Part shown: positions 24,609 through 32,335 of the stretch, piece by piece | Numbering within the stretch: the first letter of the stretch is position 1 | Layout of the letters: the number at the start of each line of letters is the position of its first letter | From: Pyxidicoccus xibeiensis | GTDB taxonomy: Bacteria > Myxococcota > Myxococcia > Myxococcales > Myxococcaceae | Assembly: GCF_024198175.1 (NCBI RefSeq) | Contig: NZ_JAJVKV010000010.1 | Coordinates: 248,001 to 312,000, forward strand | Reading direction: 5' to 3' | DNA: 64,000 bases | The notes under the pieces: model-generated | What the model saw: the letters and a program-made list of their open reading frames with translations, nothing else | What the model was told of the DNA's origin: nothing | Database searches by the model: none | Made by a program: the position numbers and the translations under genes

Positions 24609-25961
24609 ATGCCGCGGTACGAGTTCAAGGAAGGCAGCTCCAACAAGTTCTGGGAGATCACCAAGGACGAGACCAAGGTCACCACGCGCTGGGGCCGCAT
24701 CGGCACGGAGGGCCAGGAGAAGGTCCAGACCTTCAAGTTCACCTACGAGGCGAACACCGCGTACGACAAGCTGGTGCTGGAGAAGGAGAAGAAGGGCTAC
24801 ACGCGCATGAAGCCCGAGGACACCGGCCCCAAGCCGAAGTCCAACCCGGAGCTGGAGGCCGCCATCCTCCGCGCGCCGGAGTCTCCGGACGGGTACCTCG
24901 TCTACGGTGACTGGCTCCAGTCCCAGGGCGACCCGCGTGGCGAGTTCATCGCCCTCCAGCACGCGCAGCTCCAGGCCACGGGCGCGGAGGCCACGGCCCT
25001 CAAGCGGAAGGTGGCCAACGTCCTCAAGAAGCACGAGGGCTTCCTGGTGGGCACGGCGCTCGCCTCTTCGCTCAAGGACAAGACGCTGTCGGTGGAGTGG
25101 CACCTGGGCTTCATCCGGAGCGCCCGGCTGGCGGTCGGGGACTACGACGAGCACCCCGAGCTCGAGCTGGATGAGACGCTGAAGCTGCTGCTCAAGCACC
25201 CCTCCGCGCGCTTCCTCCAGGAGCTGGTCATCGGGCTTGCGGACAACGACGGGGAGAACCACTACGGCAACCTCATCCGGCACATCGCCAAGAACGCGCC
25301 CAAGACGCTCCAGAAGGTGTTCCTCGGGGACTACGTGTTCCCCGACGATACGGAGATCTCCTGGACGGACGTGGGCAGCGTCACGCCGCTGTGTGAGGCC
25401 CTGCCCCAGCTCCGCTCCCTGCGGCTGCGCGGCGGCGGCGTGAGCCTGGGGAAGATCGACCTGCCGGAGCTTCGCGAGTTCATCCTGGAGTCCGGAGGCC
25501 TGGGCCGCCCGTCGGTGAAGGCCATCAACGCCGCGAAGTGGCCCAAGCTGGAGCGGTTGGAGGTCTGGTTCGGCAGCGAGAACTACGGCGCCGGGGGCAG
25601 CGAGAAGGACCTCCAGAACATCCTCGACGCCAAGGACCTGCCGGAGCTCAAGCACCTGGGCCTGTGCAACGCGGAGTTCACCGCGCAGCTGTGCGTGCTG
25701 CTGCCGAAGTCCCGGGTGCTCAAGCAGCTCGAGACGCTCGATTTGTCCAAGGGCACCATGACGGACGCGGACGCGGCGGTGCTCGCGGCGAACGCGGACG
25801 CCTTCAAGCACCTCAAGCGCCTGGACGTGACGCGGAACCTGCTCACGACCAAGGGGACGAAGCTCATCGCGAAGCTGTGCCCGGACGTGGCGCATGGCAA
25901 CCAGCGCCGTGACCGTTCGGACGGCGAAGACGGCGAGCGCTACGTGGCGGTGGGCGAGTAG
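24609..25961 (+). CDS. WGR / repeat-companion / leucine-rich-repeat protein (STM4015-like), copy 2
   Basis: 450 residues, a tandem paralogue of the gene 39 bp upstream with the same domain order: WGR (1-60), short linker, TIGR02996 segment (YLVYGDWLQSQGDPRGEFIALQ) and LRRs (LPELKHLGLCNAEFTAQLCVLL, then LETLDLSKGTMTDADAAVL). The first 54 bases differ from copy 1 at only one position, while the rest has diverged clearly. It lacks the acidic linker of copy 1. It is followed after six bases by the ATP-grasp gene. One copy may bind the substrate and the other a partner enzyme, but this is speculation. Confidence 0.78.
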   Translation: MPRYEFKEGSSNKFWEITKDETKVTTRWGRIGTEGQEKVQTFKFTYEANTAYDKLVLEKEKKGYTRMKPEDTGPKPKSNPELEAAILRAPESPDGYLVYGDWLQSQGDPRGEFIALQHAQLQATGAEATALKRKVANVLKKHEGFLVGTALASSLKDKTLSVEWHLGFIRSARLAVGDYDEHPELELDETLKLLLKHPSARFLQELVIGLADNDGENHYGNLIRHIAKNAPKTLQKVFLGDYVFPDDTEISWTDVGSVTPLCEALPQLRSLRLRGGGVSLGKIDLPELREFILESGGLGRPSVKAINAAKWPKLERLEVWFGSENYGAGGSEKDLQNILDAKDLPELKHLGLCNAEFTAQLCVLLPKSRVLKQLETLDLSKGTMTDADAAVLAANADAFKHLKRLDVTRNLLTTKGTKLIAKLCPDVAHGNQRRDRSDGEDGERYVAVGE

Positions 25962-25967
25962 CGCCAG

Positions 25968-27110
25968 ATGCCGGCAGCGCCTCCCTTCATCCTCATCGGC
26001 AACGCGGAGAACCGCCGCGTCACCCTCTTCCAGGAAGCGCTCGCCCTCCAGGGGCTGCCACCCGCGACGGTGGTCCCCTGGAGGGAGCTGCTGGCCCACC
26101 CGGGCCTCCTCGCGGACCTGCCGGACACGGAGGCCCTGGTCCGCATCGACTCCGCGGGTGAGAGCTGGGAGGTGGAGCAGGCGCTGCTCACGCGCGGCTA
26201 CCCCGACACGCTGCCGCTGGAGTGCACGCGCCTGCGGCCGGAGGAAGTCGCCACGCTGGCGTACGACCATGGGCGCATCCTCTGTCCCCGGCAGCACCAC
26301 CTGGGCTTCCTGAGCGTGCTCGCCGAGCTGGAGGCCCTCTTCCGGGAGCGACCGCGCTGGCGGGTGCTCCAGTCCCCCGCGAGCATCGCGGAGCTCTTCG
26401 ACAAGCGCGTCACGTCGCGCAGGTACGCGGCGCTGGGCGTGCCGGTGCCCGAGCCGCTGGAGGGCGTGACGGACCCGGAGTCCCTGCGTCAGCGGATGCG
26501 CGAGGCGGACTGCCGCGAGGTGTTCGTGAAGCTGTCCTGCGGCTCGTCGGCGTCGTGCCTCGCCATCTACCGGCGGGGGCGCGGCAGGGACACGCTGACC
26601 ACCACCATCGAGCAGGCGGACACGGGCTGGTACAACTCGCTGAAGGTGCGCCGGCTGGAGGACCCGCGAACGATTGACGAGGTGCTCGGGTTCCTCCTGA
26701 ACGAGGGCTCGCAGGTGGAGCGCGCGGTTCCCAAGGCGCGGCTGGGCGGAGACTACTTCGACTGCCGGGTGCTGATGGTGCGCGGCGAGCCGGCCTTCAC
26801 GGTGGTGCGGCAGAGCCGGCACTCCATCACCAACCTCCACCTGGGCGGCTGGCGCGGGGACCTGGACGAGCTGCACGCCGCGGTGCCCCCGAACGAGCTC
26901 GCGGACGCGCTGGAGAGCTGCCGCACGGTGGCGCGCGCCCACGACTGCCTGCACGTGGGCATCGACCTCATGTACGAGGAGTACTTCTCCGGCCACCGCG
27001 TACTGGAGGCCAACGCCTTTGGCGACCTGCTGCCCAACCTGCGCCGCGACGGCCTCACCGTGTACGAGTGGGAGATTCGCGAGGCCCTGCGCATGGTGGG
27101 TTCCCCTTAG
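25968..27110 (+). CDS. ATP-grasp-like protein, STM4014 family
   Basis: 380 residues. It shows an N-terminal pre-ATP-grasp region (FILIGNAENRRVTLFQEALALQG), a central substrate/ATP region (SIAELFDKRVTSRRYAALGVPVPEPL, VFVKLSCGSSASCLAIYRR with the ATP lysine) and an acidic metal-binding end (DLMYEEYFSGHRVLEANAFGDLLP, with E and N on the last strands). ATP-grasp enzymes form amide or thioester bonds through an acyl-phosphate. It starts six bases after copy 2 of the WGR/LRR gene. Its companions STM4011-4013 are on the opposite strand beyond a lipoprotein gene. The family identity (STM4014) is from memory; the substrate is unknown. Confidence 0.8.
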   Translation: MPAAPPFILIGNAENRRVTLFQEALALQGLPPATVVPWRELLAHPGLLADLPDTEALVRIDSAGESWEVEQALLTRGYPDTLPLECTRLRPEEVATLAYDHGRILCPRQHHLGFLSVLAELEALFRERPRWRVLQSPASIAELFDKRVTSRRYAALGVPVPEPLEGVTDPESLRQRMREADCREVFVKLSCGSSASCLAIYRRGRGRDTLTTTIEQADTGWYNSLKVRRLEDPRTIDEVLGFLLNEGSQVERAVPKARLGGDYFDCRVLMVRGEPAFTVVRQSRHSITNLHLGGWRGDLDELHAAVPPNELADALESCRTVARAHDCLHVGIDLMYEEYFSGHRVLEANAFGDLLPNLRRDGLTVYEWEIREALRMVGSP

Positions 27111-27165
27111 AGACAGTCACTGAAGCAACTGGGTACGAAGGGCCCCCACCCTCGGAGGGAGTCCC

Positions 27166-28176
27166 ATGCTCGTATCCAGAACGATGTTGCTGTCCGCCTC
27201 GGTGCTGCTGCTCGGAACCGGCTGTGGAGCAGAGCCCACCGCCCCCACCACGCCGGAGGAGACCGGCACGCAGCAGGCCGCGGTGAACCTCTGCGCCGGA
27301 GTCCCCAGCAACCGCCCCGCGCAGGACTTCGATGGCGACGGGGTGTCCGACCTCGCGGTGTTCAACCCGCCCACGGGCTACTGGAAGATTCAGTCCAGCC
27401 TGGGGTCCACCTACAGCATCCAGTTCGGCAACAGCCAGTCGCGCGTCGTCGCGGCGGACTACGACGGCGACGGGATGACGAACATCGCGGTGTGGGACCC
27501 CGCCACGGGCGTCTGGAAGATTCGTCACGACCCCTTCACCACCACCACGGTGCAGCTCGGCCAGAGCGGCGACATCGCCGTGCCCGGCGACTACGACGGC
27601 AACGGCCGGGCGGACGTCGCGGTGTGGCGGCCCTCGACGGGCACCTGGCACATCCTCCACACCTGCTACGGCACCACGGTGACCACGCACTGGGGCCAAT
27701 ACGGGGACCTGCCGGTGCCCGCCGACTACGACGGCGACGGCAAGCTGGACCTGGCCGTGTTCCGCCCCTCCAACGCCACCTGGTACGTCCTCTACAGCTC
27801 CGGCAGCCCGTCGTTTATCTATCCGTTCGGCTTCTCCAACGACATCCCCGTCCCCGCCGACTACACCGGTGACGGCAAGGCGGAGCTCGCCGTGTTCCGG
27901 CCGTCCAACGGGACCTGGTACTACCTGGTCAACCCCGCCACCGGCACGCTCGCCGCTGCGCCCTTCGGCCAGTCGGGAGACGTGCCCGTCCCCGCGGACT
28001 ACGACGGCGACAGCAAGGCGGACTTCGCGGTGTGGCGGCCCTACATCGCGCCGTCGCCCAGCTCCAGCGTCTGGTACTACCTCTACAGCTCCACCGGCAA
28101 CGCCTCCTACGGCAGCGCCGCGTGGGGCTTCGCGCCGGGCGGCGACATCGCGGTGAAGCTCTACCCCACCCCGTGA
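27166..28176 (+). CDS. VCBS/FG-GAP-repeat lipoprotein
   Basis: 336 residues. The lipoprotein signal ends at LLGTGC (Cys 20). The mature part is a run of about six near-identical 45-residue repeats, each with the calcium-binding pattern DYDGDG-x-D-x-AVF/WRP followed by a beta hairpin (TGTWHIL, ATWYVLY). These make an integrin-like beta-propeller, expected on the outer surface or in the periplasm. One loop is altered (DYTGDGKAE). It is not part of the STM401x set by family. It sits between the two convergent arms of that cluster and has its own terminator, so it is probably an independent insertion. Confidence 0.85.
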   Translation: MLVSRTMLLSASVLLLGTGCGAEPTAPTTPEETGTQQAAVNLCAGVPSNRPAQDFDGDGVSDLAVFNPPTGYWKIQSSLGSTYSIQFGNSQSRVVAADYDGDGMTNIAVWDPATGVWKIRHDPFTTTTVQLGQSGDIAVPGDYDGNGRADVAVWRPSTGTWHILHTCYGTTVTTHWGQYGDLPVPADYDGDGKLDLAVFRPSNATWYVLYSSGSPSFIYPFGFSNDIPVPADYTGDGKAELAVFRPSNGTWYYLVNPATGTLAAAPFGQSGDVPVPADYDGDSKADFAVWRPYIAPSPSSSVWYYLYSSTGNASYGSAAWGFAPGGDIAVKLYPTP

Positions 28177-28190
28177 AGCAGGCCGCTGCT

Positions 28191-28212
28191 CCGGGCCCGT
28201 GACAGGGCCCGG
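28191..28212 (+). terminator. Terminator hairpin after VCBS lipoprotein gene
   Basis: Perfect eight-base stem CCGGGCCC / GGGCCCGG with a six-base loop, 14 bases after the stop codon. No T-run follows. Confidence 0.5.
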
Positions 28213-28238
28213 GGCGGGAGCTCGGGAGCACCTCTCCT

Positions 28239-28262
28239 CCCCGAGCCACTTCAGGCTCGGGG
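28239..28262 (-). terminator. Hairpin overlapping the end of the STM4011-like gene
   Basis: Perfect nine-base stem CCCCGAGCC / GGCTCGGGG with loop ACTTCA. The stop codon of the minus-strand gene (28251-28253) lies inside the hairpin. A probable terminator for the minus-strand operon; it may work in both directions with the hairpin at 28191. Confidence 0.5.
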
Positions 28263-29129
28263 CGCCGCGCGCCACAGCGGCGACGCGGGGACGCGCTCGA
28301 GGATGCCGGAGCCGAAGACGCGGTCCAGCTCCAGGTACTCCAGGTGCACGTAGCCGATGTGGCACCCGCACGTCGCCTTGGAGCACGGGCGCGGCTTCAG
28401 CGCCGCGTCGAAGTCCGGCGCGTAGATGTTGCCGATGGGCTCGTCGATGAAGTGGCAGCGGCGCGCCGTGCCCTCGCCGTCCACGGAGATGACGGACTCC
28501 CCTCCCCTGCACGCGCGGCCCAGGCTGGGGTGGCGCGTGTTGTTGATGGGGAAGAGCGGGTCCACGCGGGTGAAGCGCGCCAGGTCCTCGGCCGTGTAGG
28601 GCTCCTCCTGCCCGTCCTTCACCGCGTTGACCCACAGGTACGTGTCCGCGGGCAGCTCGGCGCGCAGGGCCTCGGCCTCCTCGGCGAAGCGGACGAAGCC
28701 CACCACGCCCGCGCTGTGCCGCACGCCCAGCGAGGACAGCGTCTGGCACTGGGACACGAAGCGGGGGCGCTTCATCCACTCGGGGTGGAAGGTGGCCCAG
28801 ATGCCCAGCTTCTCCACCTTGCAGTGCCGCACCCAGTCCAGCTTGCAGGAGAGGTTCGTCTGCACGGCGACGCGCTCCACGTGCGGCAGGTGCGACAGCC
28901 GCGCGAGCGCCTCCTGGTACCAGGGCCAGATGAGGGCCTCTCCCCAGGGCGTGAAGAAGACGGAGATGCGCTGGTGCGGGCGCGCCTCCACCCAGGAGAG
29001 GAACCGCTCCAGGTCCGCGCGGTCCTTCTCCAGCTCCTCGTCGGTGTGCTTCCACTTGCCGAACGGGCAGTACTCGCAACCGAAGTTGCAACTGGAGAGC
29101 GGGCCCCGGTAGAGCACGGTGAGCGTCAT
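28251..29129 (-). CDS. Radical-SAM protein, STM4011 family
   Basis: 292 residues from ATG 29129, chosen because it overlaps the STM4012-like stop by ATGA; a TTG six bases earlier would give two extra residues. The radical-SAM cluster motif is C14-C18-C21 (SSCNFGCEYCPFG), followed by a VFFTPWGEALIW segment in the GGEP-equivalent position. Two more Cys-containing areas near the C-terminus (GRACRGG, RRCHF, KPRPCSKATCGCHIG) suggest an auxiliary Fe-S cluster of the SPASM type, as in peptide-modifying radical-SAM enzymes. It is the last gene of a four-gene minus-strand operon. The reaction is unknown; peptide or small-molecule modification is inferred. Confidence 0.82.
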   Translation of the reverse strand: MTLTVLYRGPLSSCNFGCEYCPFGKWKHTDEELEKDRADLERFLSWVEARPHQRISVFFTPWGEALIWPWYQEALARLSHLPHVERVAVQTNLSCKLDWVRHCKVEKLGIWATFHPEWMKRPRFVSQCQTLSSLGVRHSAGVVGFVRFAEEAEALRAELPADTYLWVNAVKDGQEEPYTAEDLARFTRVDPLFPINNTRHPSLGRACRGGESVISVDGEGTARRCHFIDEPIGNIYAPDFDAALKPRPCSKATCGCHIGYVHLEYLELDRVFGSGILERVPASPLWRAAPRA

Positions 29130-30442
29130 CGCCAAGCGTACTCCTGCATCATCTCGCGCACGCCCTCGGAGTGCAGCCAGGGACCAATCAGGTCCGAGCG
29201 CTCCACGCCCGCCTCGGTGAGCCGGAACGCGCCGTCCGCCTGCCTCCCCAGCCCGTGCGCCTCCAGCTCCGCCAGCTCCGGGAAGTCCACCAGCGCGTCG
29301 GTGCAGAAGCGCTCGCGGTACGCGGCCAGGTCCACGCCGTCCGCCAGCAGCGACAGGAGCATGTAGCGCCGCCGCCGCTCCTCGGAGTCCAGCCGGAAGC
29401 CGTAGCCCACCTCGCCGAAGGACGCCTCGGTGCGCTCGCTGTAGGACGCGATGATGGAGCGCACCTCGCGCGAGCCCACCGCATACTCGGAGGAGTAGTG
29501 CACGCCGCCGGTGTACGAGCGCGCCCCGCAGCCCAGGCCCACCATGCCGTCCTCCTGGCAGCGGTACGCGGGGCCACCGGCGTCCGGCGCATGGCGCGCG
29601 CGGAACATGCGCATGGAGACCTGGGTGTAGCCCTGGGCCAGGAGGAACTCGCGGCCCGCGCGGTAGAGCGCCAGCCGCAGGTCATCCCAGGCGCGGGCCT
29701 TCTTGCCCAGGAAGGTGAGCGGCCGCACATAGAGCGGGTAGAGGTAGAGCTCCTCGGGCGAGAAGCGCAGCGCGGCGCGCAGGGAGAACAGGAAGCTCTC
29801 CACCGTCTGCCCCTCCATGCCGTAGATGAGGTCGAGGTTGAGCGTGGGGAAGCCCGTGGAGCGGATGAGGTCCAGCGCGGCCTCCACCTGCGCCGTCTTC
29901 TGCGGGCGCTTCACCGCGGCGACCTCTGCCTCGATGAAGCTCTGCACGCCGATGCTCACCCGGTCCGTGCCGCGCGCCCGGAGGGTCCTGAGCTTCTCCG
30001 CGTCCACCGTCTCCGGGGAGACCTCGACGGACATGGGGATGTGCTTCAGGTCCACGCCCATGACGCCCTCCATGAGGTCGAACACGGTGTTGAGGCCGGC
30101 CACGTCCAGCAGCGTGGGCGTGCCTCCGCCGACAGCTGCCCGAGCGAAGGTGGCGGGGCCCAGGGCCTGCTTCACCCGGCGCGTCTCGCGGGCCAGCGCG
30201 GCGAGGTACCCGTCCACGACGTCCTGCTTCGGCCCGGCGGCGGTGAAGAGGTTGCAGAAGCCGCAGCGCATCTCGCAGAAGGGCACGTGGAGGTAGAGGA
30301 ACAGCGCGTCGCGCCGCTCCTCCGCCCAGACGGACTCCAGCGGGAGCGCGGGGGTGAAGGGCCGGTAGGCCGTCTTGTGCGGGTAGCCGTAGAGGTACGC
30401 CACGTAGGGCGTCTCCGCGAGCATCTGCTCCAGGCGCGTCAT
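29126..30442 (-). CDS. HemN-like radical-SAM protein, STM4012 family
   Basis: 438 residues. Radical-SAM cysteines are C56-C60-C63 (HVPFCEMRCGFCNLF), the SAM motif is VGGGTPTLL, and HemN-type strands follow (SIGVQSFIEAEVAAVKRPQ, LNLDLIYGMEGQT). The C-terminal HemN domain is present (RYMLLSLLADGVDLAAYRERF, then EAHGLGRQADGAFRLTEAG). HemN-like folds include coproporphyrinogen dehydrogenases, methyltransferases and cyclopropane-forming enzymes. The setting with an ATP-grasp and a sulfatase-fold protein argues against haem synthesis. It overlaps both operon neighbours by ATGA (29126-29129, 30439-30442). Confidence 0.87.
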   Translation of the reverse strand: MTRLEQMLAETPYVAYLYGYPHKTAYRPFTPALPLESVWAEERRDALFLYLHVPFCEMRCGFCNLFTAAGPKQDVVDGYLAALARETRRVKQALGPATFARAAVGGGTPTLLDVAGLNTVFDLMEGVMGVDLKHIPMSVEVSPETVDAEKLRTLRARGTDRVSIGVQSFIEAEVAAVKRPQKTAQVEAALDLIRSTGFPTLNLDLIYGMEGQTVESFLFSLRAALRFSPEELYLYPLYVRPLTFLGKKARAWDDLRLALYRAGREFLLAQGYTQVSMRMFRARHAPDAGGPAYRCQEDGMVGLGCGARSYTGGVHYSSEYAVGSREVRSIIASYSERTEASFGEVGYGFRLDSEERRRRYMLLSLLADGVDLAAYRERFCTDALVDFPELAELEAHGLGRQADGAFRLTEAGVERSDLIGPWLHSEGVREMMQEYAWR

Positions 30443-31242
30443 GGTGCGGTGTCTCGATTCAGCGGGAACTCAGCATAGGGCACCGTCCACACGACGGGGT
30501 GGCCCAGGCGGTGGCCGGTATAGCCGTCCTCGCCATAGGCCGTCCCGTGGTCCGAGCAGACGATGCAGAAGGCGGGGCCCCGGCGTCGCAGGGCGGCGAA
30601 CAGGGGTGGAAGCTGGCTGTCCACGTACTCCAGCGCGGCGGCATGGCTCTCGCGCGAGTCCCGGGTGGCGCCGGGCAGGTAGTGGCGGTTGGGTTGGTGC
30701 AGCGCGGACACGTTGATGAACAGGAAGACCCGCTGCTCGCGAGGCACTTCCTCCAGCCGGCGCACCGCGAGGGCGACCTGGTGCTCGGTGGAGCGAGGCT
30801 CTGTCACGCCCAGCTCGCGCGCCCAGTGGCTCTCCGCGAAGAGGCCGGGCAGCACGTTGCCCAGCGGGTTGCGCTTGTTGAAGAAGCCGACGCCGCCGAT
30901 GCACACGGTGTGGTACCCGCGCGCGGCCAGGCCGGTGACGAGGTCCGGCGCGTCGAGGACGCAGGTGCCGGGGGCCGTGGTCTCACTGCCCTCGAAGCGC
31001 ATGGCGAACAGGCGCGGGTGGAGGCCGGGCGCGGCGGGCGTGGGCAGGAAGCCGGCGAAGAAGGCGTGGTGCGCGGCGTAGGTGAAGCTGGCGGGCGAGT
31101 GGCGCGCCTCCCAGCGGCCTCCGGGCAGCAGCGCGGTGAGGTTCGGCGTGCGGCCCTGGGCGGCCAGCTCCTCGGCGACGTCGTAGCGGAGCGTGTCCAG
31201 GGTGAGGAAGAGCAGGTCGTGCGAGCCGACCACGGCGTTCAT
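30439..31242 (-). CDS. Sulfatase/phosphatase-fold hydrolase, STM4013 family
   Basis: 267 residues from ATG 31242 (ATGA overlap with the HAD stop; a second ATG two codons upstream is possible). It belongs to the alkaline-phosphatase superfamily: metal-binding start LFLTLDTLRYD (D16, D21), nucleophile region SPASFTYAAHHAFFAGFLP, and the late metal site CIVCSDHGTAYGEDGYTGHRLGHP. It lacks a signal peptide and is short for a sulfatase, so it is probably a cytoplasmic phosphoesterase acting on the product of the cluster. It is translationally coupled to the HAD gene before it and the HemN-like gene after it. Confidence 0.82.
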   Translation of the reverse strand: MNAVVGSHDLLFLTLDTLRYDVAEELAAQGRTPNLTALLPGGRWEARHSPASFTYAAHHAFFAGFLPTPAAPGLHPRLFAMRFEGSETTAPGTCVLDAPDLVTGLAARGYHTVCIGGVGFFNKRNPLGNVLPGLFAESHWARELGVTEPRSTEHQVALAVRRLEEVPREQRVFLFINVSALHQPNRHYLPGATRDSRESHAAALEYVDSQLPPLFAALRRRGPAFCIVCSDHGTAYGEDGYTGHRLGHPVVWTVPYAEFPLNRDTAP

Positions 31243-31922
31243 GTCCATTGCGCGAGCACCTCCTGGATGTCGCGCACGTCGCCCACGACGGTCGGCACGG
31301 TGAAGGTGGGGGTGGGCAGCCCGCGAGGCCACTGTCGCCCATGGGAGACCCAGCACGTGGCCAGGCCCATGCGCGCGGCGCCCGCGATGTCGCGCTCGGG
31401 GTCGTCGCCCACATGGAGCACGTCCTCCGGGGCACGCTCCGCCCAGGCGAGCGCCACGCCGAAGATGAACGGGTCGGGCTTGTCCTTCCCCACCTCGCCG
31501 GAGATGAAGACCTCGGGCAGGTACGTGTCGAGCTTCGCGGCGGCCAGCTTCTGCCGCTGCATGCGGCTGGAGCCGTTGGTCACCACCGTGACGGGAAGTT
31601 GCTTGCCCAGCGTCATCACCAGCGCGCGGGGGGCAAGGTAGGGCACCACGAAGCCGGGCAGCCGGGACGTCATGTCCTCCCAGAACGCCTCGGGCGTCAG
31701 CTCCAGGCCTGGATAGCGGGTCGTCACCTGCTGGCTGAAGGCGGCACGGTCGGAGGAGCCGCGCGCGTCCCACTCGCGCAGCTCCGCGACGACGGCATGC
31801 CGGTGCGTCCCGGCGAAGGCGGCCGGGTGGCGGACGATGAGGTCCTCGACGTAGCGGGTGAAGGCCTCCGCCCGGTCGATCAGCGTGTCATCCAAGTCGA
31901 AGAAGACGGCCCGGGGCCGCAT
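31239..31922 (-). CDS. HAD-family hydrolase
   Basis: 227 residues. Motif I is FFDLDDTL (D9, D11), motif II is VTVVTNGSS, the motif III lysine is in GEVGKDKPDPFIF, and motif IV is VLHVGDDPERDIAGA. The helical cap lies between motif I and motif II (C1 type), as in phosphoglycolate-phosphatase-like and nucleotidase-like enzymes. It is the first gene of the minus-strand STM4013-4012-4011 operon, coupled by ATGA, so its phosphatase activity probably serves the same pathway. No promoter element was clear in the 100 bases upstream. Confidence 0.88.
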   Translation of the reverse strand: MRPRAVFFDLDDTLIDRAEAFTRYVEDLIVRHPAAFAGTHRHAVVAELREWDARGSSDRAAFSQQVTTRYPGLELTPEAFWEDMTSRLPGFVVPYLAPRALVMTLGKQLPVTVVTNGSSRMQRQKLAAAKLDTYLPEVFISGEVGKDKPDPFIFGVALAWAERAPEDVLHVGDDPERDIAGAARMGLATCWVSHGRQWPRGLPTPTFTVPTVVGDVRDIQEVLAQWT

Positions 31923-32027
31923 CCAGGCACTCCTCCCGAAGAGGGGCCCGAGGATATGCCGACGCGCCGGGTCAGAACAGGGCGAGCCCCCAGGGGACGC
32001 GCCAGGATTCCCCGGATTCGACCTTCC

Positions 32028-32216
32028 CTAGCGGGCTTCGACCCAGAGGGAGAGCAGCCCCCACCCCACGCCCACGAAGACGGGGGCCGGGCGGGAGGAC
32101 TCGGGCGCAGGCGGAGGTGGGCGTCCCTCCTTGAACCAGCAGGACGGTGCCATCAGGAGGAGCGTTCCCAGCACGACACAGGCGGCACCCAGCCAGAGTG
32201 GATTGGGGTGGGACAT
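32028..32216 (-). CDS. Small membrane protein (62 aa, two TM segments)
   Basis: Start at 32216 behind a good ribosome site (GGAGGAAGTGC). Two hydrophobic helices (residues 6-25, LWLGAACVVLGTLLLMAP, and about 44-58, VFVGVGWGLLSLWV) are separated by a Pro-rich loop with a charged FKEGR start. I do not recognise the family. The strong start site and membrane pattern support a real gene. It stands alone between the HAD gene and the LOG-family gene. Confidence 0.55.
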   Translation of the reverse strand: MSHPNPLWLGAACVVLGTLLLMAPSCWFKEGRPPPPAPESSRPAPVFVGVGWGLLSLWVEAR

Positions 32217-32335
32217 GCACTTCCTCCGTCGGCGTGGCCAGGTCCGGCCCTTTGCACAACGCCCCTGGCGGCGGCGCATACCGGCAGGCCCGGCATGCGC
32301 ACACGTGCCTCGAACACCCGTGGAGGCAAAAGGTG

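Noticed and set aside
22884-26996. Very long minus-strand open frame (1370 codons)
   Set aside because: It lies antisense to the vWA, WGR/LRR and ATP-grasp genes, is His/Arg/Val-rich without motifs, and is a typical artefact of high-GC codon usage.
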